A stretch of DNA of 64,000 nt from Megascapheus bottae (Eukaryota > Chordata > Mammalia > Rodentia > Geomyidae): assembly GCA_024803745.1 (NCBI GenBank), contig JANJXV010000004.1, positions 57,021,858 through 57,085,857 on the forward strand, written 5' to 3'. A program made the translations under genes and the position numbers. The notes beneath the pieces are model-generated. The model saw only the letters and a list, made by a program, of their open reading frames with translations, searched no databases and was not told the DNA's origin. This document shows, one piece after another, positions 30,993 through 39,289 of the stretch. Within the stretch, counting starts at the first letter, position 1. Each line of letters begins with the position of its first letter.

Positions 30993-31059
30993 TTTGTTGA
31001 TGCCTGCTGCAACGACATATCACTTTGGAGATGGACTGGGAATGATCTGTAAGCAGAGG

Positions 31060-31065
31060 TTTATT
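31060..31065 (-). promoter_or_regulatory. ERVK 5' LTR polyadenylation signal
   Basis: AATAAA on minus, matching the 3' LTR site. Confidence 0.7.
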
Positions 31066-31117
31066 TCTCTCTTCTTTCTTCCCTCTCTCTTCTCTCTCTC
31101 TCCCCCAAATCCTCCAC

Positions 31118-31125
31118 TATTTATA
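31118..31125 (-). promoter_or_regulatory. ERVK 5' LTR TATA box
   Basis: TATAAATA on minus, the presumed core promoter of the provirus, unchanged between the LTRs despite their overall divergence. Confidence 0.75.
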
Positions 31126-31333
31126 TCCTTAAGCAGCCAATCACAATAAAGGTCATCTGCGCACACAGCAAGCCTACATGGAAAAATCTAGCGATCATGC
31201 TCTATCCACGAGCACGGAAGAAACAAATCAACCAATGCAAAGAAACTTCCTGGTCAGCAAGTACTGATTTGAGGAACTGCCAGGCGCCATCTTATAATGC
31301 TTCCTCAGGAAGCTGAAAGCAATGTCTCCAACA

Positions 31334-31339
31334 GACCAG
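31334..31339. repeat. ERVK target-site duplication, right copy
   Basis: GACCAG, identical to 24542-24547. Six bases is the usual duplication length for class II ERVs. Confidence 0.95.
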
Positions 31340-31536
31340 GATTTCTGAAGATGATCCTATGAACTGCTTAAAGAAGGGGTAGATTAAAGGAACCCTCCGA
31401 TGGCCAGTTTACATTGAACTCCTGCCATTCAAGCTTAAGAGAGTCCAGAGATGGCCTATGAGCATTGGCTCTACTGAAATCAGAAACATTCAAGCATTAA
31501 TTGCACCAGGGTAGAGACTGATGTCAGTTGTCCCAT
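31334..31536 (-). pseudogene. ERV1 gag matrix N-terminus
   Basis: Minus-strand ATG at 31534-31536 opens with Met-Gly-Gln, the gammaretroviral myristoylation start, followed by 'LTSVSTLVQLML' and, in adjoining frames, 'RPSLDSLKLEWQEFNVNWPS'. It contains frameshifts and stops. The ERVK provirus interrupts it about 200 bp into gag. Confidence 0.82.
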
Positions 31537-31629
31537 TGGTAAATGGAAAACAGCTATGCACAGAGACAAACAAGTGACCACACAAACTTGGGTGGGACTC
31601 AAACCCACCCAAAGTCAGTTCAGGTTCAG

Positions 31630-32020
31630 TTCAGGTTCATTTTGTACACAGAACATAAAACACTCACCAGTGTAACTGGTGTCAGCCTGTTTCATTTGGA
31701 ACGTGGGACGCCTCACCAGTCTGTTTCAATCGGTGCCAACCAGATTCAGTTGGTCCAGTTGGTTCAGTGTCTCACCACCACTCAGGTCACATCCAGCACA
31801 CCCACGAATTTATCCAAGGCCGGCTCACACCAGCCTGTTTCACAAAATCCTCACCAATCTGTTTCAGTCAGTGCACCAGACACAAGACAAGACACTCAAC
31901 AGGTGTCTGTTTCAACTGCACAGGACACAAGACACTCAACTAGTCTGTCAGTGCACAAAACACAAAACACTCATCAGTCTGTTAGTAAACGAAACGCTCA
32001 CCTCCGGAGGATTTTAGACA
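31630..32020 (-). repeat. ERV1 5' leader with imperfect repeats
   Basis: Between the primer-binding site and gag. On +, 'caccag(t/c)ctgtttca' recurs at about 31703, 31829 and 31852, and units of about 36-44 bp ('gacacaagacactcaac' ... 'ctgt') repeat about three times at 31870-31985. 'cagttcaggtt' is doubled at 31616-31640. The 176-codon + frame through it is a by-product of stop-poor repeats. Confidence 0.75.
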
Positions 32021-32153
32021 GGCTCTTGCTTAATGTTGAAGTATCTGGCTGGGAAAAGCTTCTCCGGGTCTGAGAGGAATTTCTCTCCGTGGCCACCCCC
32101 TTCAAAAGGCCAGGGCTCACCTGTCCTGGGCTTCCCAAAATCAAGACCTGAGG

Positions 32154-32171
32154 CTCTTGCTGGGGCCTCCA
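32154..32171 (-). other. ERV1 primer-binding site, tRNA-Thr-like
   Basis: On minus TGGAGGCCCCAGCAAGAG starts two bases after the LTR edge. The 3' end of some mammalian tRNA-Thr genes ends in GCTGGGGCCTCCA, so it fits a Thr primer. The tRNA assignment is from memory of tRNA families. Confidence 0.6.
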
Positions 32172-32173
32172 TA

Positions 32174-32422
32174 TGTCATTGTGGGGTCTCCGAACCCCCC
32201 TAGAAATAGAGTCACTGGCATTTAGTGAATGGAGCTAGGAGTCAGTTTAATAGCAGCGCAGCGGCTACTCTCCACCTTTGGGCTGATAGAGAGCAGCCCT
32301 GCCCTTCTGTGCGGCTGAGCTTTTCAAGAGCATGACACACAGGCGATCCTGATCACCAGGCAAACACCACGGCCAGGTGGTCACGCAGTTCAAGTGGTTT
32401 TTTTTGTTTGTTTAAACAAAAA
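32174..32422 (-). mobile_element. ERV1 5' LTR, inner part (split by L1)
   Basis: It starts 'tgtcattgtggggtctccg' on + and matches the 3' LTR at 20865 onward through 'cagttcaagtgg'. It is interrupted by the L1 at about 32422. The matching 'aattaaactg' word (left LTR 21091-21100) reappears after the L1 at 34665-34674, so the LTR resumes there. Confidence 0.75.
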
Positions 32423-33081
32423 ACAAAGAGGGATAGTTTTATTTCCTCTTTCCCTACTTGGATCCCCTTTATGCTTGCTTCTTGCCTTATTGCACTGGCT
32501 AGGAATTCTAGTACTATGTTAAAGAGGAGTGGAGAGAGTGGGCATCCTTGTCTCGTTCCTGATTTTAGAGGGAATGGCTTTAGATTTTCACCATTAAGTG
32601 TAATACTAGCAGTGGGTTTCTCATACACAGCCTTTATTACATTGAGAAATGTTCCATGGATTCCTAGTTTCTCCAGAGCTTTTAACATAAAGGGGTGTTG
32701 GATCTTGTCAAATGCCTTTTCCGCGTCTATTGAGACAATCATGTGATTTTTGTCCTTGCTCCTGTTGATGTGTTGAATTATATTAATTGATTTGCGTATG
32801 GTGAACCAGCTTTGCCTCCCTGTGATGAATCCAGTTTGATCATAGTGTATAATTTTTTTTGATGAGTTGTTGTAGATGGTTGGCCAGTATTTTGTTGAGA
32901 AGTTTTGCATCGATGTTCATCAAAGATATAGGTCTATAGTTCTCTTTCTTTGATGAATCTCTGTCTGGTTTGGGGATGAGGGTTATACTGGCTTCATAGA
33001 ATGAGTTTGGTAAAGAACCTTCATTTTCAATTTCGTTGAAGAGCTTGAGGAGTATTGGTGTGAGCTCTGCTTTGAAGACTT
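32422..33081 (-). pseudogene. L1 ORF2p reverse transcriptase segment (inverted)
   Basis: Minus frames 32353-32910 and 32840-33094 cover RT motifs: '[20 protein letters not shown]', '[20 protein letters not shown]', '[12 protein letters not shown]', '[20 protein letters not shown]' (first catalytic Asp in SIDAEKAF) and '[19 protein letters not shown]'. A one-base frameshift at the T-run near 32849-32856 separates the two frames. The FADD motif is absent because the segment ends just before it. Confidence 0.93.
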
Positions 33082-34200
33082 GGTACTGGCACAAGAACAG
33101 GCCTGAAGACCAATGGAATAGAACTGAGGACCCAGATATTAAACCACAGACCTATGGCCACCTAATCTTTGACAAGGGAGCCAAAAAAAAATAGAATGGA
33201 AGAAAGATAGCCTCTTCAACAAGCTGTGCTGGCAGAACTGGTTAAACACCTGCAGAAAACTAAAGTTGGATCCTTCTTTGTCACCTTGCACTAGAATTAA
33301 CTCCAAGTGGATCAAAGACCTGGAGGTAAAAGCTGACACACTGAAAACTCTACAGGAAAGAATAGGAGATACACTAGGCCTCCTTGGCACAGGTCGAAAG
33401 TTTCTTAATAAGGACCAAGAATAACAACAAATCAGAGAAAGGCTGGATAAGCGGGACTGCATTAAACTGCAGAGCTTTTGTATGACAAAGGACATAGCTA
33501 GTAAATTAATTAGGAAGCCTACAGAGTGGGAGATCTTCACCAACCATACAACAGACAAAGGCCCCATATCTAAAATATATCAACAACTCAAAAAATTGAA
33601 TCACTCCAAAACTAATCTCCAAAGTAACAACCATCCCATTAAAAAATGGGCCAAAGACTTAAAGAGAGTCTTCGCTGAAGAAGAAACAAAAATAGCCTAT
33701 AGACACATGAAGAAATGCTCAACATCTCTGGTCATAAAAGAAATGCAAATCAAAACAACTCTAAGATTCCACCTCACTCCAGTTAGAATGGCCAGGATCA
33801 GGAAAACAAATAATAACAGATGCTGGAGGGGATGTGGCCAGGAGGGATCACTACTACACTGTTGGTGGGAGTGCAAACTCGTTCAACCACTATGGAAAGC
33901 AGTGTGGCAGTGCCTCAAAAGGCTAAGCAATTCCACTACTTGGCATTTACCCAACCATCCAGAAACAAGGGCATACTTATTCCACTAGCACAACAATGTT
34001 CATTGCAACACTATTCACCATAGCAAAGATATGGAACCAACAAGATATGGATCAACAAGTTGTGGTATTTGTACACAATGGAATTCTATGCTGCTGTCAG
34101 AAAGAATGACATTGCCCCATTTGTTAGGAAATGGAAAGACTTAGAAAAAATCATATTAAGTGAAGTAAGCCAGACTCAAAGGAACTTAGGCTCAATGGTT
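33082..34200 (+). pseudogene. L1 ORF2p C-terminal segment
   Basis: 'FLINLL'-type minus shadows aside, the + frames include 33482-33988 (168 codons: 'MTKDIASKLIRKPTEWEIFT', '[20 protein letters not shown]', '[20 protein letters not shown]'), the Cys/Trp-rich C-terminal domain. A deletion removes '[13 protein letters not shown]'-like sequence near 33925, and another deletion lies near 34040 relative to the sister copy at 19021-19080. Confidence 0.88.
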
Positions 34201-34479
34201 TCCCTCATTCGTCATAATCAGTAGAAACCTTGGGCTCTACTAGCAGAGATCTGCAATAGAGCAAAACCTTGATACATAAGGCCATATAGTATGAAGCTAA
34301 TTGAAAGGACCTCCAGGATTAACAAAAGCCATATAAGGAATGATTGTTGTCCTTAATGTACTATGTTGTCTCTCATCTCCTTTGCTGTCCCTTGGTTATC
34401 TCATATTGTTACAGTATCCCACTTTGTTATCTGATATATTGGAATTATTTGTATTTGGTTATTTGAAATTTGATAGGGA

Positions 34480-34527
34480 AGGGGGGAAGACCAAGATGGG
34501 TGGGGGGGTGGGGGGGAGGGTAATGGG
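34480..34527 (+). other. G-rich L1 3' UTR tract
   Basis: GGG-to-GGGGGGG runs before 'accaagacatgtgaaagg', equivalent to 19494-19541. Confidence 0.75.
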
Positions 34528-34734
34528 TACCAAGACATGTGAAAGGGTATCAATGTATGTGAATTAATGCACCTTCTATCTGGCAAATATCATGTAACCC
34601 TTTTATTAGTTACAATAAAAAATTTTAAAGAAAAACAAAACAAAAAAACAAAAAGCAAAACAATTAAACTGCTAATCTTGACAGGTCACTACAGTTACTT
34701 CTTAGTGAAAGCCTCAAATTTTTGCTCAAGGTCA

Positions 34735-34795
34735 GCCTGTACCATGACCTTTCTGAGCTGGGATTACAAGTGTGAGCTACCCACTTTGCCTAATT
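34735..34795 (-). mobile_element. B1-ID composite SINE fragment
   Basis: Only the B1-side end remains: 'gctgggattacaagtgtgag' preceded by 'tgctcaaggtcagcctg'. Confidence 0.55.
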
Positions 34796-34814
34796 ATATA
34801 CTATTAATAAATTA

Positions 34815-35005
34815 CAATTTTGTTGTGTCTTCCTGGGCCTTGAACTCAGGGCCTGAGCACTGTCCTTGAGCTTTCTTATGACTAGAGCTCTACCATTTGA
34901 GCCACAGAACCACTTCCAGCTTTTTTCTATGTATGTGGTACTAAGGAACAGAACCTGGGTCTTCATGCATTCTAGGCAAGCACTAGGCCAAACTCCGGGT
35001 CTCTG
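34815..35005 (-). mobile_element. dimeric ID-type SINE
   Basis: A type A element on minus with a deletion in the left monomer ('gcaagcactaggccaaactc' lacks 'tctaccac'). Confidence 0.9.
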
Positions 35006-35390
35006 CCTTATTCTTTTCTCAAGCATAAGACTATCTTCATGATAACTAAGTGCCTAGTTAAGCAGGTTGAGGGTTTAAAATTTGCAAAGTTCTGTAAAGA
35101 ATGAATATTTTATAATCTGATTTAGACCAATTTAATTCCTTAGGCCTGCTAAATCATTCCAAGACTGCTGAAAGATATGTCTGGGCCCATGACCAGGAGG
35201 AAGTACTAAATATTAACTAGCTTAGTGATCTTGGGCAAATAATTCACATGGGCAGTGTTTCCTAATTTTGTATGTTAAAGTCAGACAGACAAGCTATCCA
35301 AAGTAGTCTCCCTGGGAGATGCAATTTTTTAACTGGACAATATCGCCCCCTGCTGGATACCTTTTGTATACACACAAAAGTTTTTCTCCC
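35006..35390. other. unique region with a CTCF-like site
   Basis: No repeat. It contains the strong CTCF-like word at 35343-35357 (see separate entry). Confidence 0.5.
35343..35357 (-). promoter_or_regulatory. candidate CTCF binding site
   Basis: On minus TCCAGCAGGGGGCGA matches the CTCF core consensus CCASYAGRKGGCRS closely, including the GGGGGC core. CTCF binds such sites to insulate chromatin and anchor loops. A motif match alone does not prove occupancy. Confidence 0.55.
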
Positions 35391-35391
35391 A

Positions 35392-35488
35392 TGTGGGGGT
35401 TGGCTCAAGGGTAGGGTGGTAGTCCTGAGCTGAAGTGCTCAGGGACAGTGCCCAGGCCGAGTTCAAGCCCCATGACCGACGAAAAAAA
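35392..35488 (+). mobile_element. B1-ID composite SINE, right monomer only
   Basis: 'ggttggctcaagggtagggt', 'gctcagggacagtgccc', 'caagccccatgaccgacg', A8 tail. It is severely 5'-truncated. Confidence 0.85.
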
Positions 35489-35499
35489 AGTCCGGTGTA

Positions 35500-35768
35500 A
35501 TCACCGAAAAAGCCTTAGTGTCACATGCAGCCTCTTGGGGGTGGCCTTCCACCTTGCACTCTGCACCCTCTCTGTGGCTGTCTCCTCATCTCCAGGACTC
35601 TATGGTGCAGGAGGCTGGGCCTTTCTCTACCTGCTCAGCCTGCAGTTTGGGCTGGTATCTCTGGCAGTGGCAGGAGCTCATGGCATCTGGAAGATTTGGA
35701 GAGGGCTCTGCTCCCTAAAAAAGCCTCTCCCAGTATTGTTTTCTGGCCCCATCCTCTGCCCTTGCTAG
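35500..35768 (+). other. unexplained hydrophobic open frame (possible exon or processed pseudogene)
   Basis: The frame 35448-35768 starts inside the preceding SINE tail, so only about 35500-35768 is of interest. It encodes two strongly hydrophobic stretches, 'VTCSLLGVAFHLALCTLSVA' and 'GAGGWAFLYLLSLQFGLVSL' + 'AVAGAHGIW', followed by basic 'KIWR' and 'LKK', like two membrane helices with a cytosolic basic edge. I do not recognise the family. Base composition (GC-richer, CTG/GCC codons) differs from the surrounding AT-rich DNA. No convincing splice acceptor or Kozak-type start is visible, and two other + frames are also open here, which weakens the case. Confidence 0.3.
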
Positions 35769-35865
35769 TGGTGGCATGCCCACGCAGACCTCTGTGCTGG
35801 GGTCACTCAGCTCTTGGGTGGGATGTTTTTCAGATGTGATCAGCTTGCCACCTTCTTGTTCTAAT

Positions 35866-36077
35866 TTTATTTATTTATTTATTTATTTTTTTGCCAATCC
35901 TGGGCCTTGAACTTAGTGTCTGAGCTCTGTCCTGGGGCTTTCTCAAGGCTACAGCTCTTTTACTTGAGCCACAGCATCATTTCCAGCTTTTCCTATGTAT
36001 GTGGTACCAAGGAATTGAACCCAGGCCTTCATGCATGCTAGGCTAGGACTCTACCACTAGACCAAACTCCTGGCCCT
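35866..36077 (-). mobile_element. dimeric ID-type SINE
   Basis: A type A element on minus with a (TTTA)n tail at 35868-35890, otherwise near consensus. Confidence 0.93.
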
Positions 36078-36382
36078 ATTTATTTATTTTATTTTATTTT
36101 TTTGTGGGTCATGGGACTTGAACTCAGCCTGGGCACTCACTGTCCCTGAGCTCTTCAACTCAAGGCTTCTGTCCTACCGGTGGGCCTGGGCACTGTCCCT
36201 GAGCTCTTCAGCTCAAGGCTACTACCCTACCTTTGAGCCAAGGCCCACTTCTCGTTTTCTAGAGATTAACTGGAGAAAAGAGTCTCAGGTCCTTTTGTGC
36301 TCGGGCTAGCTTTGAACATTGATCCTCACACCTCAGCCTCCTGAGTAGCTAGGATTACAGGTGAGAGTCACCTCGCCCGGCT
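36078..36382 (-). mobile_element. B1-ID composite SINE with internal duplication
   Basis: A type B element on minus. The segment 'cctgggcactcactgtccc...ctaccggtgg' (36128-36182) is repeated as 'cctgggcactgtccc...ctaccctacc' (36185-36235), so the right monomer is partly doubled. It has a (TTTA)n tail. Confidence 0.9.
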
Positions 36383-36740
36383 GCTATCTTCTTAGAATTC
36401 TACCTTGTGATATGAACTATACTTCCTCTCACGACTTGGCATGCTCCAGGCATCCTTTTCTTTCATTAGTTGTGTTCTCCAGATTCCAGGGCCTTCACTT
36501 AGAATGAACTTGTTAGGAGATGTGCCATGCAGGGAAGCTGGAAGGCTCACACCTTTACAGGCTTCTCCAAAGGGATCTCTCTGTCATTTTTTAAAGTGTG
36601 TATGTGTGTATGGGGGGAGTGTGACTATTTGGAGACTGATAGGTATATCATAGTAGATTTTGCTTTAGGTAACACTCAGCAAGCATTTTATTTATTTTGA
36701 TAGTTTATACATATACTAGAAATATATATTATATATGTAT
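36383..36740. other. unique interval
   Basis: No recognised feature. A short GTGTATG-rich stretch occurs at 36597-36620. Confidence 0.4.
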
Positions 36741-36744
36741 TTTT

Positions 36745-36937
36745 CTCCAGTATTGGGGCTTGAATTCAAGGCTTCATACTCTCCTTTAGCTTTTCTGCTC
36801 AGCTTTTTTTTTGCTCAAGGCTGGCACTATACCGTTTGAGTCATGCCTCCACTTCTGACCTTTTGCTGATTAATTAGAGATAAGAATCTCATGAATTTGT
36901 ACAGTGTAGCTTTGAACCAGGATCAACATCTTAGCAG
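36745..36937 (-). mobile_element. B1-ID composite SINE, 5' end missing
   Basis: 'ttggggcttgaattcaagg', 'tttgctcaaggctggcac', 'gattaattagagataag', then degraded. It abuts the TTCC repeat. Confidence 0.83.
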
Positions 36938-36948
36938 GGGCTATGTAT

Positions 36949-37056
36949 CCTTCCTTCCTTCCTTCCTTCCTTCCTTCCTTCCTTCCTTCCTTCCTTCCTT
37001 CCTTCCTTCCTGCCTGCCTGCCTGCCTGCCTTCCTTCCTTCCTGCCTTCCTTCCTC
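36949..37056. repeat. (TTCC)n/(TGCC)n microsatellite
   Basis: TTCC units to 37010, a TGCC block, then TTCC again. It is the expanded tail of the adjacent SINE. Confidence 0.96.
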
Positions 37057-37240
37057 CAGTTCTGGGACTTGAACTCAGGGCCTGGGTACTGTCCCTAGGC
37101 TTGCTCAAGGCTAGGATCCTATCACTTGAGCCACGGCACCACCCCTAGCCTTTTTTGTGTATGTGGTACTGAGGAATCAAACTTAGGGTTTCATGCATGC
37201 TAGGCAAGCACTCTACCACGCAGCCACATTCCCAGTTCCT
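37057..37240 (-). mobile_element. dimeric ID-type SINE
   Basis: A type A element on minus whose A-tail complement has become the TTCC array. Confidence 0.92.
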
Positions 37241-37528
37241 AATCATGCATTTTCTTGATGACTGTAGTTCTTTTTTAGAGTGGGCAGACAAGAATGTCTT
37301 TTGTTTTACTTCTTGGGCAAATGTCTGTGCCCTTATAAAAATGTCATTCCACAGCAGAGATCTGCAGCTAGAATTCTATGTCTGTAATTGCATACATAGA
37401 CCTTCTCCTAAGAGCTGGTTTCAACTCAAGCTTCTCATATGCTATCCTGGTTCACAAGTGTTCCAATATATTTGCAAAGATTATGTTACTTTCATTATGT
37501 TACTTTCTTTCTCTGTATACAAATATTT
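37241..37528. other. unique interval
   Basis: Short AT-rich unique DNA. A 14-bp direct repeat 'atgttactttc' occurs at about 37482 and 37498. Confidence 0.4.
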
Positions 37529-37529
37529 T

Positions 37530-37733
37530 TTCTTTTCTTTTTTCTTTTTTGCCAGTCCTGGGGCTTAAACTCAGGGCCTGAGCATTGTCCTCGGGCTTTC
37601 TCAAGGCTAGAGCTCTTCTACTTGAGCCACAGTGCCACTTCCAGCTTTTTCTATGTATGTGGTACTGAGGAATCAAACCTGGGCCTTCATGCATGGTAGG
37701 CAAGCTCTACCACTAGGCCAAACTCCCAGGCTC
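37530..37733 (-). mobile_element. dimeric ID-type SINE
   Basis: Full type A element on minus, T/C-rich tail, near consensus. Confidence 0.94.
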
Positions 37734-37735
37734 CT

Positions 37736-37985
37736 CTTTCTTTTTCTTTGTTCTTTTTTAAGTGCCAGTCCTGGGGCTTGAACTGAGGGCCTAGGTGCTT
37801 TACTTGAGCTTTTTCACACAAGCCTAGCGCTCTCCCACTTCATCCATAGCTCCACTTCCAGTGTAATTATTTGGAGATAAGAGTCTCACAGACTTTCCTG
37901 ACCTGGCTGGCTTTGAATCATGATTCTCAGATCTTAGCTTTCTGATTAGCTAGGATGACAGGCGTGAGCCATCGGTGCCTGGCTA
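37736..37985 (-). mobile_element. B1-ID composite SINE
   Basis: Type B on minus directly after the previous SINE. Part of the linker is deleted ('cacttccagtgtaattattt'). Confidence 0.9.
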
Positions 37986-38322
37986 GAAATATTTCTTAAG
38001 ATAATTTAAGAAGTTACTCTAATCCTCCTCGGGGCCCACCCATCTGCCACATATCTGGGAGCTCAACCTCCCAGATGCTCGGGCTTTGCTCTATTGCTTT
38101 GGAATCTGTTAGGCCACCTTCGCAGTGCACAGAAGTTCGGTGTTCTCCCCAGAGGACAGAGTGTGAGGTGAACCATATTCTTAGCTTAATTAATAGTAAT
38201 GGTACCAACTCTGACAGATGGTTTTTTCTTTCAGTGGTATAATACTTCAGCTCATTTGGGGTCTTGACTTGCTGGGCAAGTGGTCTATCCCTTGAGGCAT
38301 GCCCAGAGACCTGAAAGTAATA
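37986..38322. other. unique interval
   Basis: No feature recognised. The minus frame 38014-38427 runs into the GT repeat and is not coding. Confidence 0.4.

Positions 38323-38324
<2 letters not shown>

Positions 38325-38374
<50 letters not shown>
38325..38374. repeat. (GT)n microsatellite
   Basis: A pure run of 50 bp. Confidence 0.97.
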
Positions 38375-38377
<3 letters not shown>

Positions 38378-38583
38378 GTACTAGGGATTGAATTCAGGGC
38401 CTGGACACTGTCCCTTAGCTTTGTCATTCAAGGCTGGGGTCTACCTCCTGAACCTTGCCCCTACTTCTGAAGGTTAGAGAAAAGAGTCATGTGGTCTTTC
38501 CTGTTTAGACTGGCTTCAAACAGCTATCCCTAGATTTCAGACCTCTGAGTAGTCAGGATTACAAGGGTGAGCTAATGGTGCCT
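38375..38583 (-). mobile_element. B1-ID composite SINE, diverged
   Basis: Right monomer 'ggattgaattcagggcctgg', B1-side end 'gtagtcaggattacaaggg'. Its tail became the GT repeat. Confidence 0.82.
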
Positions 38584-38590
38584 GCTTCTG

Positions 38591-38790
38591 ATTTTTTTTT
38601 TGGCCAATCTCAGAGCTTGAACTCAGGGCTTGGGCACTGTCCTTGGACACTTTTTGCTCAAGGCTAATGTTCTGTCACTTGAGCCACAGCACCACTTCTG
38701 GTCTTTTCTGAATGTGTGGTACCAAGAAATCGAACTCAGGGCTTCATGCATACTAGGGGAGCACTCTACCACTGGGCTACATTCTCAGCT
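38591..38790 (-). mobile_element. dimeric ID-type SINE variant
   Basis: Type A on minus with 'cttggacactttttgctc' in place of 'cttgggctttctc', a subfamily marker also seen at 16590 and 42660. Confidence 0.9.
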
Positions 38791-38803
38791 TGAAAGTATT
38801 CTT

Positions 38804-39281
38804 TTTTTATAATTTTTTATTGTGATTGATAGAAGGGTTACATTATATTTACCCGATAGAAGGTGCATAACTTCACAAACATTGATACCCTTTCTCATGA
38901 CATGGTCCCCATTTCCCTCCCACCCTCCCCCCACTTATCTTGATTTCCCCCCTTCCCTATCCAATTTCAAATAACCAATTAAGCACATATAAAATAGATT
39001 AGATAACAAGGTGAAAACTTGTAACAATATGAGATAATCAAGGGATGGCAAAAGAGATAAGCAATAACAGTACATTAGGGACAACAGTCACTCATTATAT
39101 GGCTTTTGTTGCCTTCTCCTGCAAGTCCTTACATTGAGTGTCTACTATTTGGCCTAATGTCTCTAGATTTTGTTCTACTGTAAATCTCTGCTAGGAGAGC
39201 CCAAGGTTTCTACTGATTATGACAAATGAGGGGGACTATTGGGCCTATGTTCCTTTGAGTCTGGCTTACTTCACTTAATAT
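38804..39281 (-). mobile_element. L1 3' end with TSD
   Basis: L1 3' UTR and ORF2 end on minus, flanked by 'gaaagtattctt' (38792-38803) and 'gaagtattctt' (39282-39292). It carries the C-rich complement of the G-rich tract (38915-38957). Confidence 0.92.
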
Positions 39282-39289
39282 GAAGTATT

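Larger units (their letters stand above)
24548..31333 (-). mobile_element. class II (ERVK / betaretrovirus-like) provirus, env mostly deleted
   Basis: A complete-ended 6786-bp provirus on minus, inserted in the gag of the outer ERV1. Evidence: two LTRs of 339 and 357 bp with TG...CA ends, a perfect 6-bp target duplication (GACCAG), a Lys-type primer-binding site, a polypurine tract, and the betaretroviral gene order gag - dUTPase/protease/G-patch - RT - RNase H - integrase - env remnant. The LTRs differ at roughly 30 of about 335 aligned positions by hand count (9-10%) plus indels, so the insertion is old. Full-length relatives are usually 8-9 kb; the shortfall is mainly env. Confidence 0.95.
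30995..31333 (-). mobile_element. ERVK 5' LTR (339 bp)
   Basis: Partner of 24548-24904. It has TG...CA ends, TATAAATA at 31118-31125 and AATAAA at 31060-31065. It lacks the stretch of about 16 bp present in the 3' LTR, and the first 60 bp near the inner edge are the most diverged part. Confidence 0.95.
32422..34662. mobile_element. L1 insertion with 5' inversion (twin priming)
   Basis: One L1 insertion in two opposite parts. 32422-33081 is ORF2 reverse transcriptase sequence on minus. 33082-34662 is the ORF2 C-terminus and 3' UTR on +, ending in polyA. The inverted part runs from '[13 protein letters not shown]' (at the junction) to 'EEIKLSLF' (at the outer edge), just before the RT active-site FADD. 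The + part resumes at the '[11 protein letters not shown]' region. The segment between is missing. This is the signature of twin priming during target-primed reverse transcription. Flanking A/C-rich 'aaacaaaaaacaaa' words may be the target duplication. Confidence 0.9.
20865..34700 (-). mobile_element. decayed gammaretrovirus-like (ERV1) provirus carrying two nested insertions
   Basis: The outer element of the retroviral block, on minus. In minus-strand order it shows a 5' LTR (32174 onward, split by an L1), a tRNA-Thr-like primer-binding site (32154-32171), a repeat-rich leader, the gag matrix start (ATG at 31534-31536), [ERVK insertion 24548-31333], then a deletion from matrix to mid-reverse transcriptase, the RT active site, RNase H, the integrase core, non-coding DNA and a 3' LTR (from 20865). 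Capsid, nucleocapsid, protease and env are not recognisable. All frames are broken. The 5' outer end (about 34665-34700) and the inner edge of the 3' LTR are imprecise. Confidence 0.8.

Noticed and set aside
31543..32073. 176-codon + frame, one of the longest in the window
   Set aside because: It runs antisense through the repeat-built ERV1 leader. The residues just echo the repeats, and the real element lies on minus.
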